Shown here: positions 24,362-34,342 of the stretch, in pieces | Position numbering within the stretch: the first letter of the stretch is position 1 | Layout of the letters: each line of letters starts with the position of its first letter | Source of the DNA: an uncultured Clostridia bacterium | GTDB taxonomy: Bacteria; Bacillota; Clostridia; Christensenellales; Borkfalkiaceae | NCBI GenBank assembly: GCA_947631005.1 | Contig: CANRJR010000007.1 | Location: 1 to 64,000, forward strand | Length of the DNA stretch: 64,000 nt | Direction of reading: 5' to 3' | The notes under the pieces: generated by a model | Seen by the model: only the letters and a program-made list of their open reading frames with translations | Database searches by the model: none | What the model was told of the DNA's origin: nothing | Made by a program: the position numbers and the translations under genes

Positions 24362-25161
24362 AGTTCTCCCCCGTTTGCGAGAATTTTTTTGATGGTGATG
24401 AGCACGCCCCCCTCCTCGTTGGAGGGGATGGTGCGCCCGACGAGCTTTTTGAGGGGCGGATAGGCGTTTTCGGGCACGAACGCCCTGCCGCACTCCACGA
24501 GCATCTCGTAGTCGTTCATATGGTCGCCGAACGCGACGCATTCCTCCCGTTTGAGATGGAAGCGGGTGCGGATATGCCGTATGGCGACGCCCTTGTTGGT
24601 CTCGGGCGAGGAGACGTCGCACCAATCCGTGCCCGAGATGATGGTGCGCAGATTGGGAAGTTTTGGCGGCAACACCTTGATGCAGTTGTCGGCGGCGGCG
24701 ATCTCGTCGTACACCGCTATTTTGCAGATGTCCTCTTTCCCGATCACCTCGTCGAGCGAGTTCACCTTTTTACAGTTGGTGTAGGCGTCCATGGAGTAGC
24801 GGTAAAAGGGCTGCCGCTCGTTCTCGATGTAGGCGCATTCCGCGCCGCACAGCATGGGATAGAGATGGGGAAGCGCGCGGATCGCGTCGAGCGCGTCCTT
24901 GATGTAGAGGTCGCGGATGGGGGAGAGATGCAAGGTCTCCCCGCGGTATTTTACGAGCGCGCCGTTCTCGCAAATGAAAACCACCTTGTCCGCCACGGGG
25001 GCGAACAGCGTTTTGAGATTGGCGTACTGCCGCCCGCTCGCGGGGGCGAACAAAATGCCCGCGTCATGCAGTTGTCGGACGAGACCGTAGATCTCTTCGG
25101 GGAGCTTGCGCGCCCCGTCGAGCAGCGTACCGTCGAGGTCCGTGGCAATAAATTTTATCAT
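24358..25161 (-). CDS. Cof-type HAD-IIB sugar-phosphate phosphatase
   Basis: 267 residues. HAD motif I is FIATDLDGTLLDG. Motif II is the Ser of APASGRQY. Motif III/IV is KGVAIRHI... VAFGDHMNDYEML. The C2B cap lies between about 80 and 190. Family members dephosphorylate sugar phosphates or cofactors such as FMN or PLP. Directly upstream of, and overlapping, the phosphodiesterase gene. Confidence 0.9.
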   Translation of the reverse strand: MIKFIATDLDGTLLDGARKLPEEIYGLVRQLHDAGILFAPASGRQYANLKTLFAPVADKVVFICENGALVKYRGETLHLSPIRDLYIKDALDAIRALPHLYPMLCGAECAYIENERQPFYRYSMDAYTNCKKVNSLDEVIGKEDICKIAVYDEIAAADNCIKVLPPKLPNLRTIISGTDWCDVSSPETNKGVAIRHIRTRFHLKREECVAFGDHMNDYEMLVECGRAFVPENAYPPLKKLVGRTIPSNEEGGVLITIKKILANGGEL

Positions 25162-25171
25162 CGTAGTCGGT

Positions 25172-26521
25172 TCAAATGAGAGGCGCGAATACGCGGCAGA
25201 GCCGCCCGAGCGCGCGCCCCGCGCGGGAGGGCGTTTTGAGCGGAACGCCCTGCTCCCACGTCGAGAGAAAGTCCCGCTCTACATCTTCCGCCGCGCCGCC
25301 GCCGAAGACGAGCCCGCATTCGGCTTGCAAATACAAACTGCGGAAGTCGAGGTTGTAGCTCGAAACGAAGGCGGTCCTATCGAACAGCGCGCACTTGGCG
25401 TGCAGAAATCCCGCGCCGTATTCCCGCACCTGTACGCCCGCCGAAGCGAGCGAATCGGCATAGGAACGGGTGAGGAAGAACACCCACTTTTTGTCGGGGA
25501 TATGCGGGATCATGAGACGGACGTCCGCGCCCCGCTTCGCCGCGAACGCGAGCGCGGAAACAAGCGCGGCGTCGGGCGCGAGATAGGGGGTGAACAGGTA
25601 GATCTTTTCCCTCGCGCGGGAGACGAGAAAGGGCAGAAGCACCGCGCCCGTTCTCTCCTCCCCGTTCGCCCCGTCCGAGACGGCTACGCAGTTGCAATGC
25701 GAGGGGGGCATGTCCGCGTGTTTGCGCGGCAGGGCGGGCATGGTATCCCTGCGGATCGCGCAATAGGTGCGCAAAAACAGTTCCGCGAAGTCGTCCGAAA
25801 CGTCGCCCTCGGCGCGCACCGCCGTATCCTTCCAATGTCCGAAGCGGATCGTTTCGCCGATGTACTCGTCCGCGAGGTTGATCCCGCCCGTGTACACCGC
25901 GCCGTCGACGACGGCGATCTTGCGGTGATCCCGCTTGCCCGCGTTTTTCCCGACGCGGAGGGGACGGAAGCGCGCCGTTTTCACCCCTTGCGCTTCGGCT
26001 TCGCGGACAAAGGCGCGGCGGCGGGTGAAGAGACATCCGAAGTCGTCGTAGATGAGCCGCACGTCCACGCCGCATGCCGCGCGCTCTTTGATCGCGGCGT
26101 ACACGTCGTTCCAGAACACGCCGCTTGCGATGATGTAATATTCGAGATAGATCCGCTCTTTCGCGCGGGAGAGATCGCGGAGCAAACTCTCGTACATCTC
26201 CCGTCCCGTGGAAAAGTAGCGCACCGAGCGCGCCCTGCTTTTGCGGAGCGGCAGAGCCGCGCTCTTTCTCCCGCGCGGCAACAGGAGGATCGCCGCGCCC
26301 AGCCAGGGCAACAGCAGAAGGCAGAACTTGGAGAGTTTGTTTTCTTCGAAGTCGTCCGAGACAAAGACCGCACCCGCGGCGGCAAGGGAAAACGCCCGTT
26401 CGAGGATCGCGACGGGCGCGAGCAGGCGGGGCAGATAGATCGCGAGCCATACCGTCGCCGAAACGACGCCCGCGAGCGCAAGCAGAAAGGCGAGCCTTCC
26501 GCGAAGATATCGAAACCGCAT
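25172..26521 (-). CDS. cls: Cardiolipin synthase (phospholipase D family)
   Basis: 449 residues. It condenses two phosphatidylglycerols to cardiolipin at the membrane. N-terminal hydrophobic helices (about 10-30, 35-55 and 65-82) anchor it. Two HKD catalytic motifs are present: HRKIAVVD in GKRDHRKIAVVDGAVYTGG, and HAKCALFD in FLHAKCALFDRTAFVSSYN. EYYIIASGVFWND and FFLTRSYADSLASAGV are family segments. It ends 10 nt before the HAD gene start, so the three minus-strand genes probably form one unit. Confidence 0.92.
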   Translation of the reverse strand: MRFRYLRGRLAFLLALAGVVSATVWLAIYLPRLLAPVAILERAFSLAAAGAVFVSDDFEENKLSKFCLLLLPWLGAAILLLPRGRKSAALPLRKSRARSVRYFSTGREMYESLLRDLSRAKERIYLEYYIIASGVFWNDVYAAIKERAACGVDVRLIYDDFGCLFTRRRAFVREAEAQGVKTARFRPLRVGKNAGKRDHRKIAVVDGAVYTGGINLADEYIGETIRFGHWKDTAVRAEGDVSDDFAELFLRTYCAIRRDTMPALPRKHADMPPSHCNCVAVSDGANGEERTGAVLLPFLVSRAREKIYLFTPYLAPDAALVSALAFAAKRGADVRLMIPHIPDKKWVFFLTRSYADSLASAGVQVREYGAGFLHAKCALFDRTAFVSSYNLDFRSLYLQAECGLVFGGGAAEDVERDFLSTWEQGVPLKTPSRAGRALGRLCRVFAPLI

Positions 26522-26537
26522 TATGTATGCGGACAGG

Positions 26538-27548
26538 TCAAAGGAGGTCGTAGACCGAGGCGACGCTCACGTCCTGCCGCACGCCCGCGGCGAATTTTAC
26601 GAAGTTGCGTTCGGCAGCCGCCGCCTTTTCGGTGACGATGCGGAAATTGTCGAGGTCGACCGCCTTGTTCGCGATGAGGTTGATGGCGGCTTCGAGGTAG
26701 TCCGCGCTGCCCGTCACGCAATGGACGGCGAGGTGGCGGCGCATCGCCGTTTCGAGGTCGACGACCACCTTGCGCAGACCCGCCGAGCACATCACGACGT
26801 TCGCGTCGCGCGCGCAGACCGAGAAAGCGAGCGAGGGATCGTTCTCCTCCGACCCGACGACGCAGATCGCGCCGCCCGCGAGCCTTCCTCCCGTGACCGA
26901 CGCGATCCGTCCGACCGCGTCCTCGTCGGCAAGTTCGGTGTAATATACGCCGCAGCGGCGGGCAAAGGCGAGGCGGGATTCGTCGGCGTCCACGAGAATG
27001 GGCGCGGCTTGCTGGTAGATGAGCAGTTCGGCGGCGAGGATGCCCACGGGATTTGCCCCCACCACGGCGACGTGCTGTCCCTTTTTGGGTTCGAGACGGT
27101 CGACTGCCGCCTTGGCGACGGCGACCTGATGCAAAAAGAGAGCCTTTGCGTCGCTCACGGAGACGGGCAGGGGGGTCATTTCGTCGGGCGAGAGCATGAC
27201 GAAATCGGAGAGGAAGCCGTCGGCTGTCTTGCCGCACACGAGGTATTCCTCTTCGGAGAAGTCGCGTTTTTCCGTCCCCGTATCGGGGATGGGGCGATAG
27301 GTATGGGGGACGACGTGCGTTCCCTTGGGGAAGAGCGGGTTCGCCGTCTCCTCGGTGACGATGCCCACGGCGTACCGCCCGGGGACGAGGGGAAGTTTGG
27401 CGCGCACCGCACCCGCGGCGAGCGCGGCGTCCGTGTCGTTGACAAAAACTTTGGAGATCCTTACGCGGATCTTGTCCTCCCGCGATTCGGGGAGAGGCTG
27501 CTCGCGGCGTTCGATTTTATTCGGACCGACAAGTTGCCAGAGATTCAT
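26538..27548 (-). CDS. Medium-chain dehydrogenase-like protein lacking zinc ligands
   Basis: 336 residues with the MDR two-domain layout. An N-terminal GroES-like part contains [15 protein letters not shown], and a Rossmann part contains [18 protein letters not shown], then [15 protein letters not shown]. The usual catalytic zinc Cys and His-Glu (CGIC-TD, GHE) are replaced by VFVNDTD and GRYAVG, so zinc-dependent alcohol oxidation is unlikely. Substrate is unknown. Start at 27548 follows AAGGAGCGC. A longer N-terminal reading includes no RBS. It stands 16 nt upstream of cls. Confidence 0.72.
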   Translation of the reverse strand: MNLWQLVGPNKIERREQPLPESREDKIRVRISKVFVNDTDAALAAGAVRAKLPLVPGRYAVGIVTEETANPLFPKGTHVVPHTYRPIPDTGTEKRDFSEEEYLVCGKTADGFLSDFVMLSPDEMTPLPVSVSDAKALFLHQVAVAKAAVDRLEPKKGQHVAVVGANPVGILAAELLIYQQAAPILVDADESRLAFARRCGVYYTELADEDAVGRIASVTGGRLAGGAICVVGSEENDPSLAFSVCARDANVVMCSAGLRKVVVDLETAMRRHLAVHCVTGSADYLEAAINLIANKAVDLDNFRIVTEKAAAAERNFVKFAAGVRQDVSVASVYDLL

Positions 27549-27706
27549 AGCGCGCTCCTTGCATCTTTTAACGTGTTCCATTCTTATTATACCGCAAGCG
27601 CGGGTTTTTTGCAAGCGATTCCCGCGAGATTTCCGTATCTTGGGCAGATCGCCGAAAAAAACCGCCCATCCTTTTCTCATTTTTTTCGTTTGTCTTTCAA
27701 AATCAG

Positions 27707-27735
27707 TTGACGAACCCCGAAAAAACGGATATAAT
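27707..27735 (+). promoter_or_regulatory. Promoter of rpmE
   Basis: TTGACG (27707-27712), 17-nt spacer, TATAAT (27730-27735), forty bases before the rpmE start. Confidence 0.8.
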
Positions 27736-27774
27736 GTGAGAAGTGTTAAGAGAAATCACGAGCGAGGTGAGGTT

Positions 27775-27978
27775 ATGAGACCCGACATTCATCCCAAATA
27801 CCACGAAGTAACGGTCGTTTGCGCTTGCGGCGAAACCTTCAAAACGGGTACGACCAAAGACGTCGACGTTCTGAAAGTGGATATTTGCAGCAAATGCCAT
27901 CCATTCTTTACGGGCAGACAAAAGCTGGTCGATACGGGCGGCCGCGTCGATAAGTTCAAGAAGAGATACGGCATTTAA
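27775..27978 (+). CDS. rpmE: 50S ribosomal protein L31, zinc type
   Basis: 67 residues, [22 protein letters not shown]. Four cysteines (C16, C18, C38, C41) mark the zinc-binding C+ form. GAGGTGAGG precedes ATG 27775. Length and sequence fit L31 fully. It begins the conserved rpmE / DUF1385 / prmC / prfA block. Confidence 0.95.
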   Translation: MRPDIHPKYHEVTVVCACGETFKTGTTKDVDVLKVDICSKCHPFFTGRQKLVDTGGRVDKFKKRYGI

Positions 27979-28057
27979 GCAGTACAGCAAACAGCCTCGG
28001 TGACGGGGTTGTTTTGTTATGGGGTCGCCATATGACCGCGTAAGACGGGAGAAGCCC

Positions 28058-29902
28058 ATGAAAAAAAAGAAAAATCGCACCTATATCGGCGGACAAGCCG
28101 TCATACAGGGCGTTATGATGCGCGGAAAACGGAGCATGGCTACCGTCGTCCGCGACGACAACGGAGAATTGCAAACGGAAGCCGTCCGCCTTTCGGTCTC
28201 CCGCAAACGGGAGATCGCCATGCGCATTCCGTTCGTGCGGGGGGTTGTCAACTTTTTTTTCTCCCTCGTCGACGGCATGCGCGTGCTTCTGCGCAGTTCA
28301 GACGTCGCCCTCGCCGACAACGAGGAGGAAGAGACCAAACTTTCCCATTGGGTGGAAAATAAATTCAAGGTGCGCATGAGCGATATCCTTTCGGCGGTGG
28401 CGGTCGTGCTCGGGGTGATCATCGCCGTGGGGCTGTTCGTGTTTTTGCCCCACTTCGTCACGTCGCGCATCGCCGCGGCGTTCCCCGCCGTGTCGCCCGC
28501 CGCAGACTACGGGATATGGTATCACCTCATCGACGGCGGTCTGCGCCTGTGTATCTTTATCCTGTATATTCTGTTCACGCTCATCTTCAAATCTCTGCGC
28601 GAGACCTACGGCTATCACGGCGCGGAGCACAAGACCATCAACTGTTACGAATACGGCATGCCGCTCACCGTGGAGAACGTGAGAAAGTGTTCCCGCCTCC
28701 ACGACCGCTGCGGCACGACCTTTCTCTTTATCGTGCTCATCATCTCCATTTTGGTGTTCGCGCTCATCGGCGTGCCCATGCAGATGTTCTACGAGAAGAT
28801 CGGCTTGCAAGGCGTGGCGACCGACCTCATCTCCATCGCGGTGAAAATTTTGTGTTTGCCCATCGTGGCGGGGGTGTCGTACGAGATCTTGAAACTGCTC
28901 TCGTACATCGATTCGCCCATCGTTTTTCCGTTCAAAGCCCCCGGCTATCTTCTTCAAAAGCTCACGACGCGTGAGCCCGACGACGCCATGATCGAATGCG
29001 CCATCCTCGCCTTCGAAAAGACGCTCGCGATGGAAAACGACCCCGAACTTCCCGAAAAGCATTTCGCGACGCAGGTCAAACTTTCCAAGCTGCTCGAAAT
29101 GATGAAGAAGAGCTTTGCGGAAAAGGAGATCGACGAGGCGGACGCCGAGTGGATCGTGAGCATCTCCCTCAACGTCCCGCGGAGCGCGCTCAAAACCGAG
29201 CGGATCGTCAAGCGCGCCGAGTGCAAAAAGATCCTCGACGCCTTCGAGGAACGCCTCACGGGCAGACCGCTCTGGTACATCTACGGTTCGACGGAGTTTT
29301 ACGGATATTCGTTCAAGGTGGACGAGCGGGTGCTCATCCCCCGTCCCGAAACGGAGATCCTCGTACGGCAGGCGGTTTCCGCGCTCTCGGCGGGGGACAG
29401 CATGCTCGACCTCTGCACGGGGAGCGGCGCGATCGCCGTCGCGGTCGCCTGCGAAGCGGCGAAAGACAAGGCGGTCACCGTCATGGCGGCGGATATTTCG
29501 GAGGACGCGCTCGCCGTCGCGCGGGAGAACGCCCGCGTCAATAAGGCGAACGTCACCTTTGTGCGGAGCGACCTCTTCGAGAACGTGCGGGGGAGATTCA
29601 ACCTCATCACGGTCAACCCGCCCTATGTGCGGAGCGGGGAGATCTCCTCTCTGCCCAAAGACGTGCGCGATTTCGAACCCCGTATCGCCCTCGACGGCGG
29701 CGTGGACGGGCTGGACTTTTACCGCCGTATCGCCGAAAAAGTGAGCCGTCACCTCGTGCGCGGGGGGATGGTCATCCTCGAATGCGGGGAAAACCAGGCG
29801 CAGGACGTCATTAAAATTTTCAAGACGACGGCGCGGTGCGACTTCGCGATGGTCGTAAAGGACTACGCGGGCGTCGAACGGGTCGTCAAGCTCGGGTTCT
29901 GA
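28058..29902 (+). CDS. prmC: Fusion: DUF1385 membrane protein + PrmC release-factor glutamine methyltransferase
   Basis: 614 residues. Residues 8-305 are a DUF1385 protein: YIGGQAVIQGVMMRG, several membrane helices (about 106-131, 160-180, 221-241 and 258-285) and the signature GYHGAEHKTINCYE (185-198). Residues about 325-614 are PrmC: a helical N-domain, RPLWYIYGSTEFYG, LIPRPETEILV, the SAM site LCTGSGAIAVA (452-462) and catalytic NPPY (520-523). PrmC methylates the Gln of the GGQ motif in release factors, and prfA is the next gene. These two families are usually neighbouring separate genes. No stop or start separates them here. ATG 28058 follows GGGAGAAG. An ATG at 28019 is possible but lacks an RBS. 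Confidence 0.92.
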   Translation: MKKKKNRTYIGGQAVIQGVMMRGKRSMATVVRDDNGELQTEAVRLSVSRKREIAMRIPFVRGVVNFFFSLVDGMRVLLRSSDVALADNEEEETKLSHWVENKFKVRMSDILSAVAVVLGVIIAVGLFVFLPHFVTSRIAAAFPAVSPAADYGIWYHLIDGGLRLCIFILYILFTLIFKSLRETYGYHGAEHKTINCYEYGMPLTVENVRKCSRLHDRCGTTFLFIVLIISILVFALIGVPMQMFYEKIGLQGVATDLISIAVKILCLPIVAGVSYEILKLLSYIDSPIVFPFKAPGYLLQKLTTREPDDAMIECAILAFEKTLAMENDPELPEKHFATQVKLSKLLEMMKKSFAEKEIDEADAEWIVSISLNVPRSALKTERIVKRAECKKILDAFEERLTGRPLWYIYGSTEFYGYSFKVDERVLIPRPETEILVRQAVSALSAGDSMLDLCTGSGAIAVAVACEAAKDKAVTVMAADISEDALAVARENARVNKANVTFVRSDLFENVRGRFNLITVNPPYVRSGEISSLPKDVRDFEPRIALDGGVDGLDFYRRIAEKVSRHLVRGGMVILECGENQAQDVIKIFKTTARCDFAMVVKDYAGVERVVKLGF

Positions 29903-29903
29903 C

Positions 29904-30965
29904 ATGTTCGAACGGCTCGACGGGATCAAGGCGCGCTACGCGGAGCTCGAACGCCGCCTCGCCCTGCCCGAAGTGTACGGCGACGGCGAGCAGCTTCGCG
30001 TCCTCTCCAAGGAGAAGGCAGAGCTCGGGGAGATCGTGGCGGCGTACGACGCCTATCTGGCGGCGCAGCGGGAGATGCGCGCCGACTTCGAGGAGGCGGA
30101 GCGCGAAACGGGGGAGATGAAAGATCTCCTCGTCGAAGAGGGCTACGCCGTGCAAAAGCGGCTCTCCGCGCTCGAAGAACAGCTCAAAATTTTACTTTTG
30201 CCCAAGGACAAGAACGACAGCCGCGGCTGTACGCTCGAGATCCGCGCGGGCGCGGGCGGCGAGGAAGCCGCCCTCTTCGGGTACGAGCTCTACCGCATGT
30301 ACCTTTCCTTTTGCGAAAAACACCGCTTCGGCTGGGAGATCGTCAACCTCAACGAAACCGAGCTCGGCGGCGTGAAGGAAGCCGTCGTCATCGTGAGCGG
30401 CGAAAACGCGTATAAGCGTCTCAAATACGAGAGCGGGGTGCACCGCGTCCAGCGCGTGCCCGAAACCGAATCGCAGGGGCGCATCCACACCTCGACGTGC
30501 ACGGTCGCCGTCCTGCCCGAAGCGGAGGAGGTGGACGTGACGATCGACGAAAAGGACGTCCGCGTCGATCTGTTCCGCTCCTCGGGGGCGGGCGGGCAAA
30601 AGGTGAACAAGACCGAAACGGCGATCCGTCTCACCCATATTCCGACGGGCATCGTCGTCACCTGCCAAGACGAGCGAAGCCAGCTCAAAAACAAAGAAAA
30701 GGCATACCGTGTCCTCAAATCCCGCCTCTACGACCTCTACGAGAGCCGCGCGGCGGGGGAGGTCGCGGGCAAGCGGAAGAGCCTCGTCGGCACGGGAGAC
30801 AGGAGCGAACGCATCCGCACATACAACTTCCCCCAAAGCCGCATCACCGACCACAGGATCGGATTGAGCCTGCACGACATGGACGCGTTTTTGTCGGGGG
30901 AGATCGACGAGATGATCGACGCGCTCGCCCGCGCCGAGGTCGCGGCAAAGCTCGCCGCGCAATGA
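29904..30965 (+). CDS. prfA: Peptide chain release factor 1
   Basis: 353 residues, full length. RF1 ends translation at UAA and UAG. The codon-recognition tripeptide PET is at 186-188 in RVQRVPETESQGRIHTST, and the catalytic GGQ is at 230-232 in SSGAGGQKVNKTETA. The ATG lies one base after the stop of the fused prmC gene, whose product should methylate Gln232. Confidence 0.97.
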   Translation: MFERLDGIKARYAELERRLALPEVYGDGEQLRVLSKEKAELGEIVAAYDAYLAAQREMRADFEEAERETGEMKDLLVEEGYAVQKRLSALEEQLKILLLPKDKNDSRGCTLEIRAGAGGEEAALFGYELYRMYLSFCEKHRFGWEIVNLNETELGGVKEAVVIVSGENAYKRLKYESGVHRVQRVPETESQGRIHTSTCTVAVLPEAEEVDVTIDEKDVRVDLFRSSGAGGQKVNKTETAIRLTHIPTGIVVTCQDERSQLKNKEKAYRVLKSRLYDLYESRAAGEVAGKRKSLVGTGDRSERIRTYNFPQSRITDHRIGLSLHDMDAFLSGEIDEMIDALARAEVAAKLAAQ

Positions 30966-30989
30966 GCCCGCGGGGCACGGAGGTACAGC

Positions 30990-32186
30990 ATGGAGAGGCT
31001 TGCAAGGCGCATCAAAACCATTTCTCCCTCATTGACGCTCGCGGTCAGCGCGCGGGCGAAGGCGATGAAGGCGGCGGGCGAGGACGTGATCTCGTTCGGC
31101 GTCGGCGAACCCGACTTCAACACGCCCGAACACATCGTGGACGCGGCGGTGGAGGCACTTCGCCTCGGACACACCAAATACACCCCGTCCGCGGGGCTCA
31201 CCGAACTGCGGCGCGCCATTTGCAGTAAATTCCGCCGCGACAACGGGCTCGACTACGAACCCTCGCAGATCATCGTCTCGAACGGCGCGAAGCATTCCAT
31301 CTTCAACGTCTGCTTTGCCCTCATCGACGAGGGGGACGAGGTGATCATCCCCGCGCCCTATTGGCTCACCTATCCCGAGGTCGTCAAGGTATGCGGCGGC
31401 GTGCCCGTCATCGTGAAGGCGTCCAAGCGCACGGGCTTCAAAATCACCCCCGCGCAGCTGCGGGCGGCGATCACCGAAAAGACCAAGCTGTTCATCTTCA
31501 ACTCGCCCTGCAATCCCACGGGGGCGGTATATTCGGAAGCCGAAGTCCGCGCGCTCGCCGAGGTCTGCGTCGAAAAGGGTATCTTCGTGCTCTCCGACGA
31601 GATCTACGAAAAGCTCGTGTACGGCGACGGAAAGCCGTTCTCCTTTGCGGCGTGTTCGGAGGAGACAAAGGCGCGCACGATCACCGTGAACGGCGTCTCC
31701 AAGACGTACGCCATGACGGGCTGGCGGGTGGGATATCTCGCCGCGCCCAAGGATATCGCCGCCGCGATCGACTCCTTCCAGAGCCACGCGACGAGCAACG
31801 CCAATTCCATCGCCCAATATGCGGCGATCAAGGCACTTTCCTCGCCCGAGGCGGCGGTGGAGGAGATGGTCGCCCGCTTTGCGCGGCGGCGGCTCGCCAT
31901 GATCGAGCGCATTTCCGAGATGCAGGGGGCGTATTGCATCATTCCCGAGGGCGCGTTCTATTGCATGCTCGTGGTGAGCGACGCCTACGGCAAGAAGTTC
32001 GGCAGCCGCGCGATCGAAAATTCGGTCGATTTCGCGGAGACGCTGCTCGACGCGGCGAAAGTGGCAGTCGTCCCGGGCGCGCCGTTCGGGGCGGACGAGT
32101 GCGTGAGGCTCTCCTATTCGCTCTCCATGCGCGACATGCTCGAAGGGCTGGACAGGATCGACGCGTTTTTGCAGAGTTTACGGTAA
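30990..32186 (+). CDS. Pyridoxal-phosphate aminotransferase, aspartate type (class I)
   Basis: 398 residues. Family segments: FGVGEPDFNTPEHI, YTPSAGLTELR, the FNSPCNPTGAVY substrate loop, VLSDEIYEKLVY and the PLP-lysine motif SKTYAMTGWRVGYL. Arg in CVRLSYSLS binds the substrate carboxylate. It likely transaminates aspartate or a related amino acid. GGAGGT precedes ATG 30990. It follows prfA by 24 nt and may be read from the same transcript. Confidence 0.92.
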   Translation: MERLARRIKTISPSLTLAVSARAKAMKAAGEDVISFGVGEPDFNTPEHIVDAAVEALRLGHTKYTPSAGLTELRRAICSKFRRDNGLDYEPSQIIVSNGAKHSIFNVCFALIDEGDEVIIPAPYWLTYPEVVKVCGGVPVIVKASKRTGFKITPAQLRAAITEKTKLFIFNSPCNPTGAVYSEAEVRALAEVCVEKGIFVLSDEIYEKLVYGDGKPFSFAACSEETKARTITVNGVSKTYAMTGWRVGYLAAPKDIAAAIDSFQSHATSNANSIAQYAAIKALSSPEAAVEEMVARFARRRLAMIERISEMQGAYCIIPEGAFYCMLVVSDAYGKKFGSRAIENSVDFAETLLDAAKVAVVPGAPFGADECVRLSYSLSMRDMLEGLDRIDAFLQSLR

Positions 32187-32215
32187 AAATATTTACGGAA
32201 ATTTCCCGAAACCTC

Positions 32216-32244
32216 TTGAAATATCCGTAAAAACTTGATAGAAT
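32216..32244 (+). promoter_or_regulatory. Promoter of the small P-loop gene
   Basis: TTGAAA (32216-32221), 17-nt spacer, TAGAAT (32239-32244). AAGGAGG follows before the start at 32285. Confidence 0.7.
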
Positions 32245-32284
32245 AGAGACAGAATAACCGCCGCAAGGCGGCAAGGAGGATCTC

Positions 32285-32692
32285 ATGATCAAAATCATCT
32301 GCGGCCCGAAAGGCAGCGGCAAGACCAAACGCATCATCGACGCGGCGAATATCGCCTCCGAAACGGCGAAAGGGCATCTCGTCTTTATCACCGATACCAA
32401 GAGATACATGTACGATTTGAAGCGCGCGATCCGCTTCGTCGACGTAAGCGACTATTCGATCGCGGGAGAGGACGCGCTCTGCGGCTTCATCAAGGGCGTG
32501 ATCGCGGGCAGTTACGACAACGAGTATGTGTATGTCGACGGCGTGGCGCGCATCGCGGGCAAGGCTCTCAAAGACATGGCGCAGCTCTTTTATATGCTCG
32601 AAAAGGTCGCCGAATTGCGCGGTCTGGAAATTTGGATCACGTGCAGCTGCACGGAAGAGGAACTTCCCGATTTCGCCAAGAAATACCTTTGA
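32285..32692 (+). CDS. Small P-loop NTP-binding protein, unknown function
   Basis: 135 residues. Walker A is CGPKGSGKTKR at about 6-16. A Walker B-like YVYVDG lies near residue 82. This compact domain has no recognisable partner domain. Similar short P-loop proteins are sometimes labelled PilT-like, but no pilus gene is near and that name is not supported here. A GC-rich hairpin (about 32719-32744) without a T tract lies between it and thrC. Confidence 0.75.
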   Translation: MIKIICGPKGSGKTKRIIDAANIASETAKGHLVFITDTKRYMYDLKRAIRFVDVSDYSIAGEDALCGFIKGVIAGSYDNEYVYVDGVARIAGKALKDMAQLFYMLEKVAELRGLEIWITCSCTEEELPDFAKKYL

Positions 32693-32777
32693 GCCACGGT
32701 CAGGATATCGGATGCGATTGCCCTTTGCGCTTGCGCGAAGGGCTTCTGCGTCATAAGAGAGATTTTGCGGAGGAAGC

Positions 32778-34268
32778 ATGAAATTTATCGATACGAGAGG
32801 AGGAGAGACCGTAACGGGCGCGGAGGCGGTCGTAAAGGGGATCGCGTCGGACGGCGGGCTGTTCGTTCCCGAACGCTTCCCCGCCGTTTCGCGGGAGGAG
32901 CTGAACGAAATGCTCGCGATGGACTATCCCGAACGCGCCGCCCGCATCCTCATGAAGTTTTTCGACGAGTACGACGGAGAGGAGATGCTCGCCGCGCTCA
33001 AAGCGGCGTATTCCTCTTTCGAGGGGGACGACCCCGCCCCGCTCGTGCGCATCGACGACGGGCTGTTCATTCTCGAACTCTTCCACGGTCCGACCTGCGC
33101 CTTTAAGGACATGGCACTCGCCGTATTGCCCTATCTCATGCGCAAGGGGTGCGACCTTGCGGGCATAAAGGAGCGGCTTCTCGTCCTCACGGCGACGAGC
33201 GGCGACACGGGCAAAGCCGCCCTCGAGGGATTCAAGGGGAAAGAGGGCGTCGACGTTCTCGTGTTCTATCCCGAGGACGGCGTCTCCAAAATGCAGAAGT
33301 TGCAGATGGGGACGGCGGAGGGCGACAACGTGAACGTCGTTGCCGTCCGCGGCAATTTCGACGACTGCCAGACGTCGGTCAAAAAGATCTTCCGCGACGA
33401 AACCGTACAAACGCTATTAAAACAAAGCGGATATTTGCTCACTTCGGCAAATTCCATCAACTTCGGCAGGCTCGCCCCGCAGATCTGTTATTACTTTTCG
33501 GCGTACCTCGATCTCGTGTCTTCCTCGCAGATCTCGCTCGGGGAGGAGGCGGACTTCTCCGTGCCGACGGGTAACTTCGGCAACATCCTCGCGGGCTACT
33601 ACGCCAAGCGTATGGGACTTCCCGTGGGCAGACTGCTCTGCGCTTCCAACAAGAACAACGTCCTCACCGACTTCATCAAGACGGGCACGTACGACGTCAA
33701 GCGTCCGTTCTTCCGCACGATGTCCCCGTCGATGGACATCCTCGTCTCCTCCAACCTCGAGCGGCTCATCTTCGAGCTTTCGGGGCGGGACGCTTCGCTC
33801 ACGGCGGAGCGGATGCACGCGCTTTCCGCGTCGGGCAAGTACACCATCCGCGCCGAGGAGCTCAAAGAGCTCAAAAAGACGTTCGCCGCGGGCTGTACGG
33901 GCGAGGACGACACCGTGGAATGCGTCTATGAATTTTTCACCGAATACGGCTATCCGCTCGACACGCACACGGGCGTTGCGATGAATATCGCCCAACGCTA
34001 TCTCAAAAAGACGTCCGACGACCAAGCCGAACGCCGTCCCATGGTGGTCGTCTCCACGGCGAGCCCCTACAAATTTCCGCAGGACGTGCTGTACGCGCTC
34101 ACGGGCAACGACGTAAAAGATTCGTACAAGGGGGTCAAGCGCATCCACCTGCTCACGGCGATGAAAGTGCCCGAGCCCATCAAGGCGATCCGCTATCTGC
34201 CCGTCCGCTTCAAGACGGTCGTCCCGCCCGACAAGATGGCGGACGAAGTAAAAAAATATTGCAAATGA
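32778..34268 (+). CDS. thrC: Threonine synthase
   Basis: 496 residues, the long (class with N-terminal cap) form. It converts O-phosphohomoserine to threonine with PLP. It starts with FIDTRGG and GIASDGGLFVPE. The PLP-lysine lies in HGPTCAFKDMA. LTATSGDTGKAALEG, VPTGNFGNILAGYYA and VSTASPYKFPQDV are family hallmarks. GCGGAGGAAG precedes the ATG. No threonine leader or attenuator is evident upstream. Confidence 0.95.
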   Translation: MKFIDTRGGETVTGAEAVVKGIASDGGLFVPERFPAVSREELNEMLAMDYPERAARILMKFFDEYDGEEMLAALKAAYSSFEGDDPAPLVRIDDGLFILELFHGPTCAFKDMALAVLPYLMRKGCDLAGIKERLLVLTATSGDTGKAALEGFKGKEGVDVLVFYPEDGVSKMQKLQMGTAEGDNVNVVAVRGNFDDCQTSVKKIFRDETVQTLLKQSGYLLTSANSINFGRLAPQICYYFSAYLDLVSSSQISLGEEADFSVPTGNFGNILAGYYAKRMGLPVGRLLCASNKNNVLTDFIKTGTYDVKRPFFRTMSPSMDILVSSNLERLIFELSGRDASLTAERMHALSASGKYTIRAEELKELKKTFAAGCTGEDDTVECVYEFFTEYGYPLDTHTGVAMNIAQRYLKKTSDDQAERRPMVVVSTASPYKFPQDVLYALTGNDVKDSYKGVKRIHLLTAMKVPEPIKAIRYLPVRFKTVVPPDKMADEVKKYCK

Positions 34269-34342
34269 TGTTTTTCGCCCCGCACCGACCGTCCGCGGGG
34301 CAATTCTTTACACAATTTTCATCATTCGTTCCCGTTCACCCG

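Noticed and set aside
28298-29929. 543-codon open frame antisense to the DUF1385-PrmC fusion
   Set aside because: Shadow of a long GC-rich gene. No start context or domain.
32285-32692. PilT-type motility ATPase label for the small P-loop protein
   Set aside because: Only 135 residues, no PilT Asp or His boxes and no pilus genes nearby.
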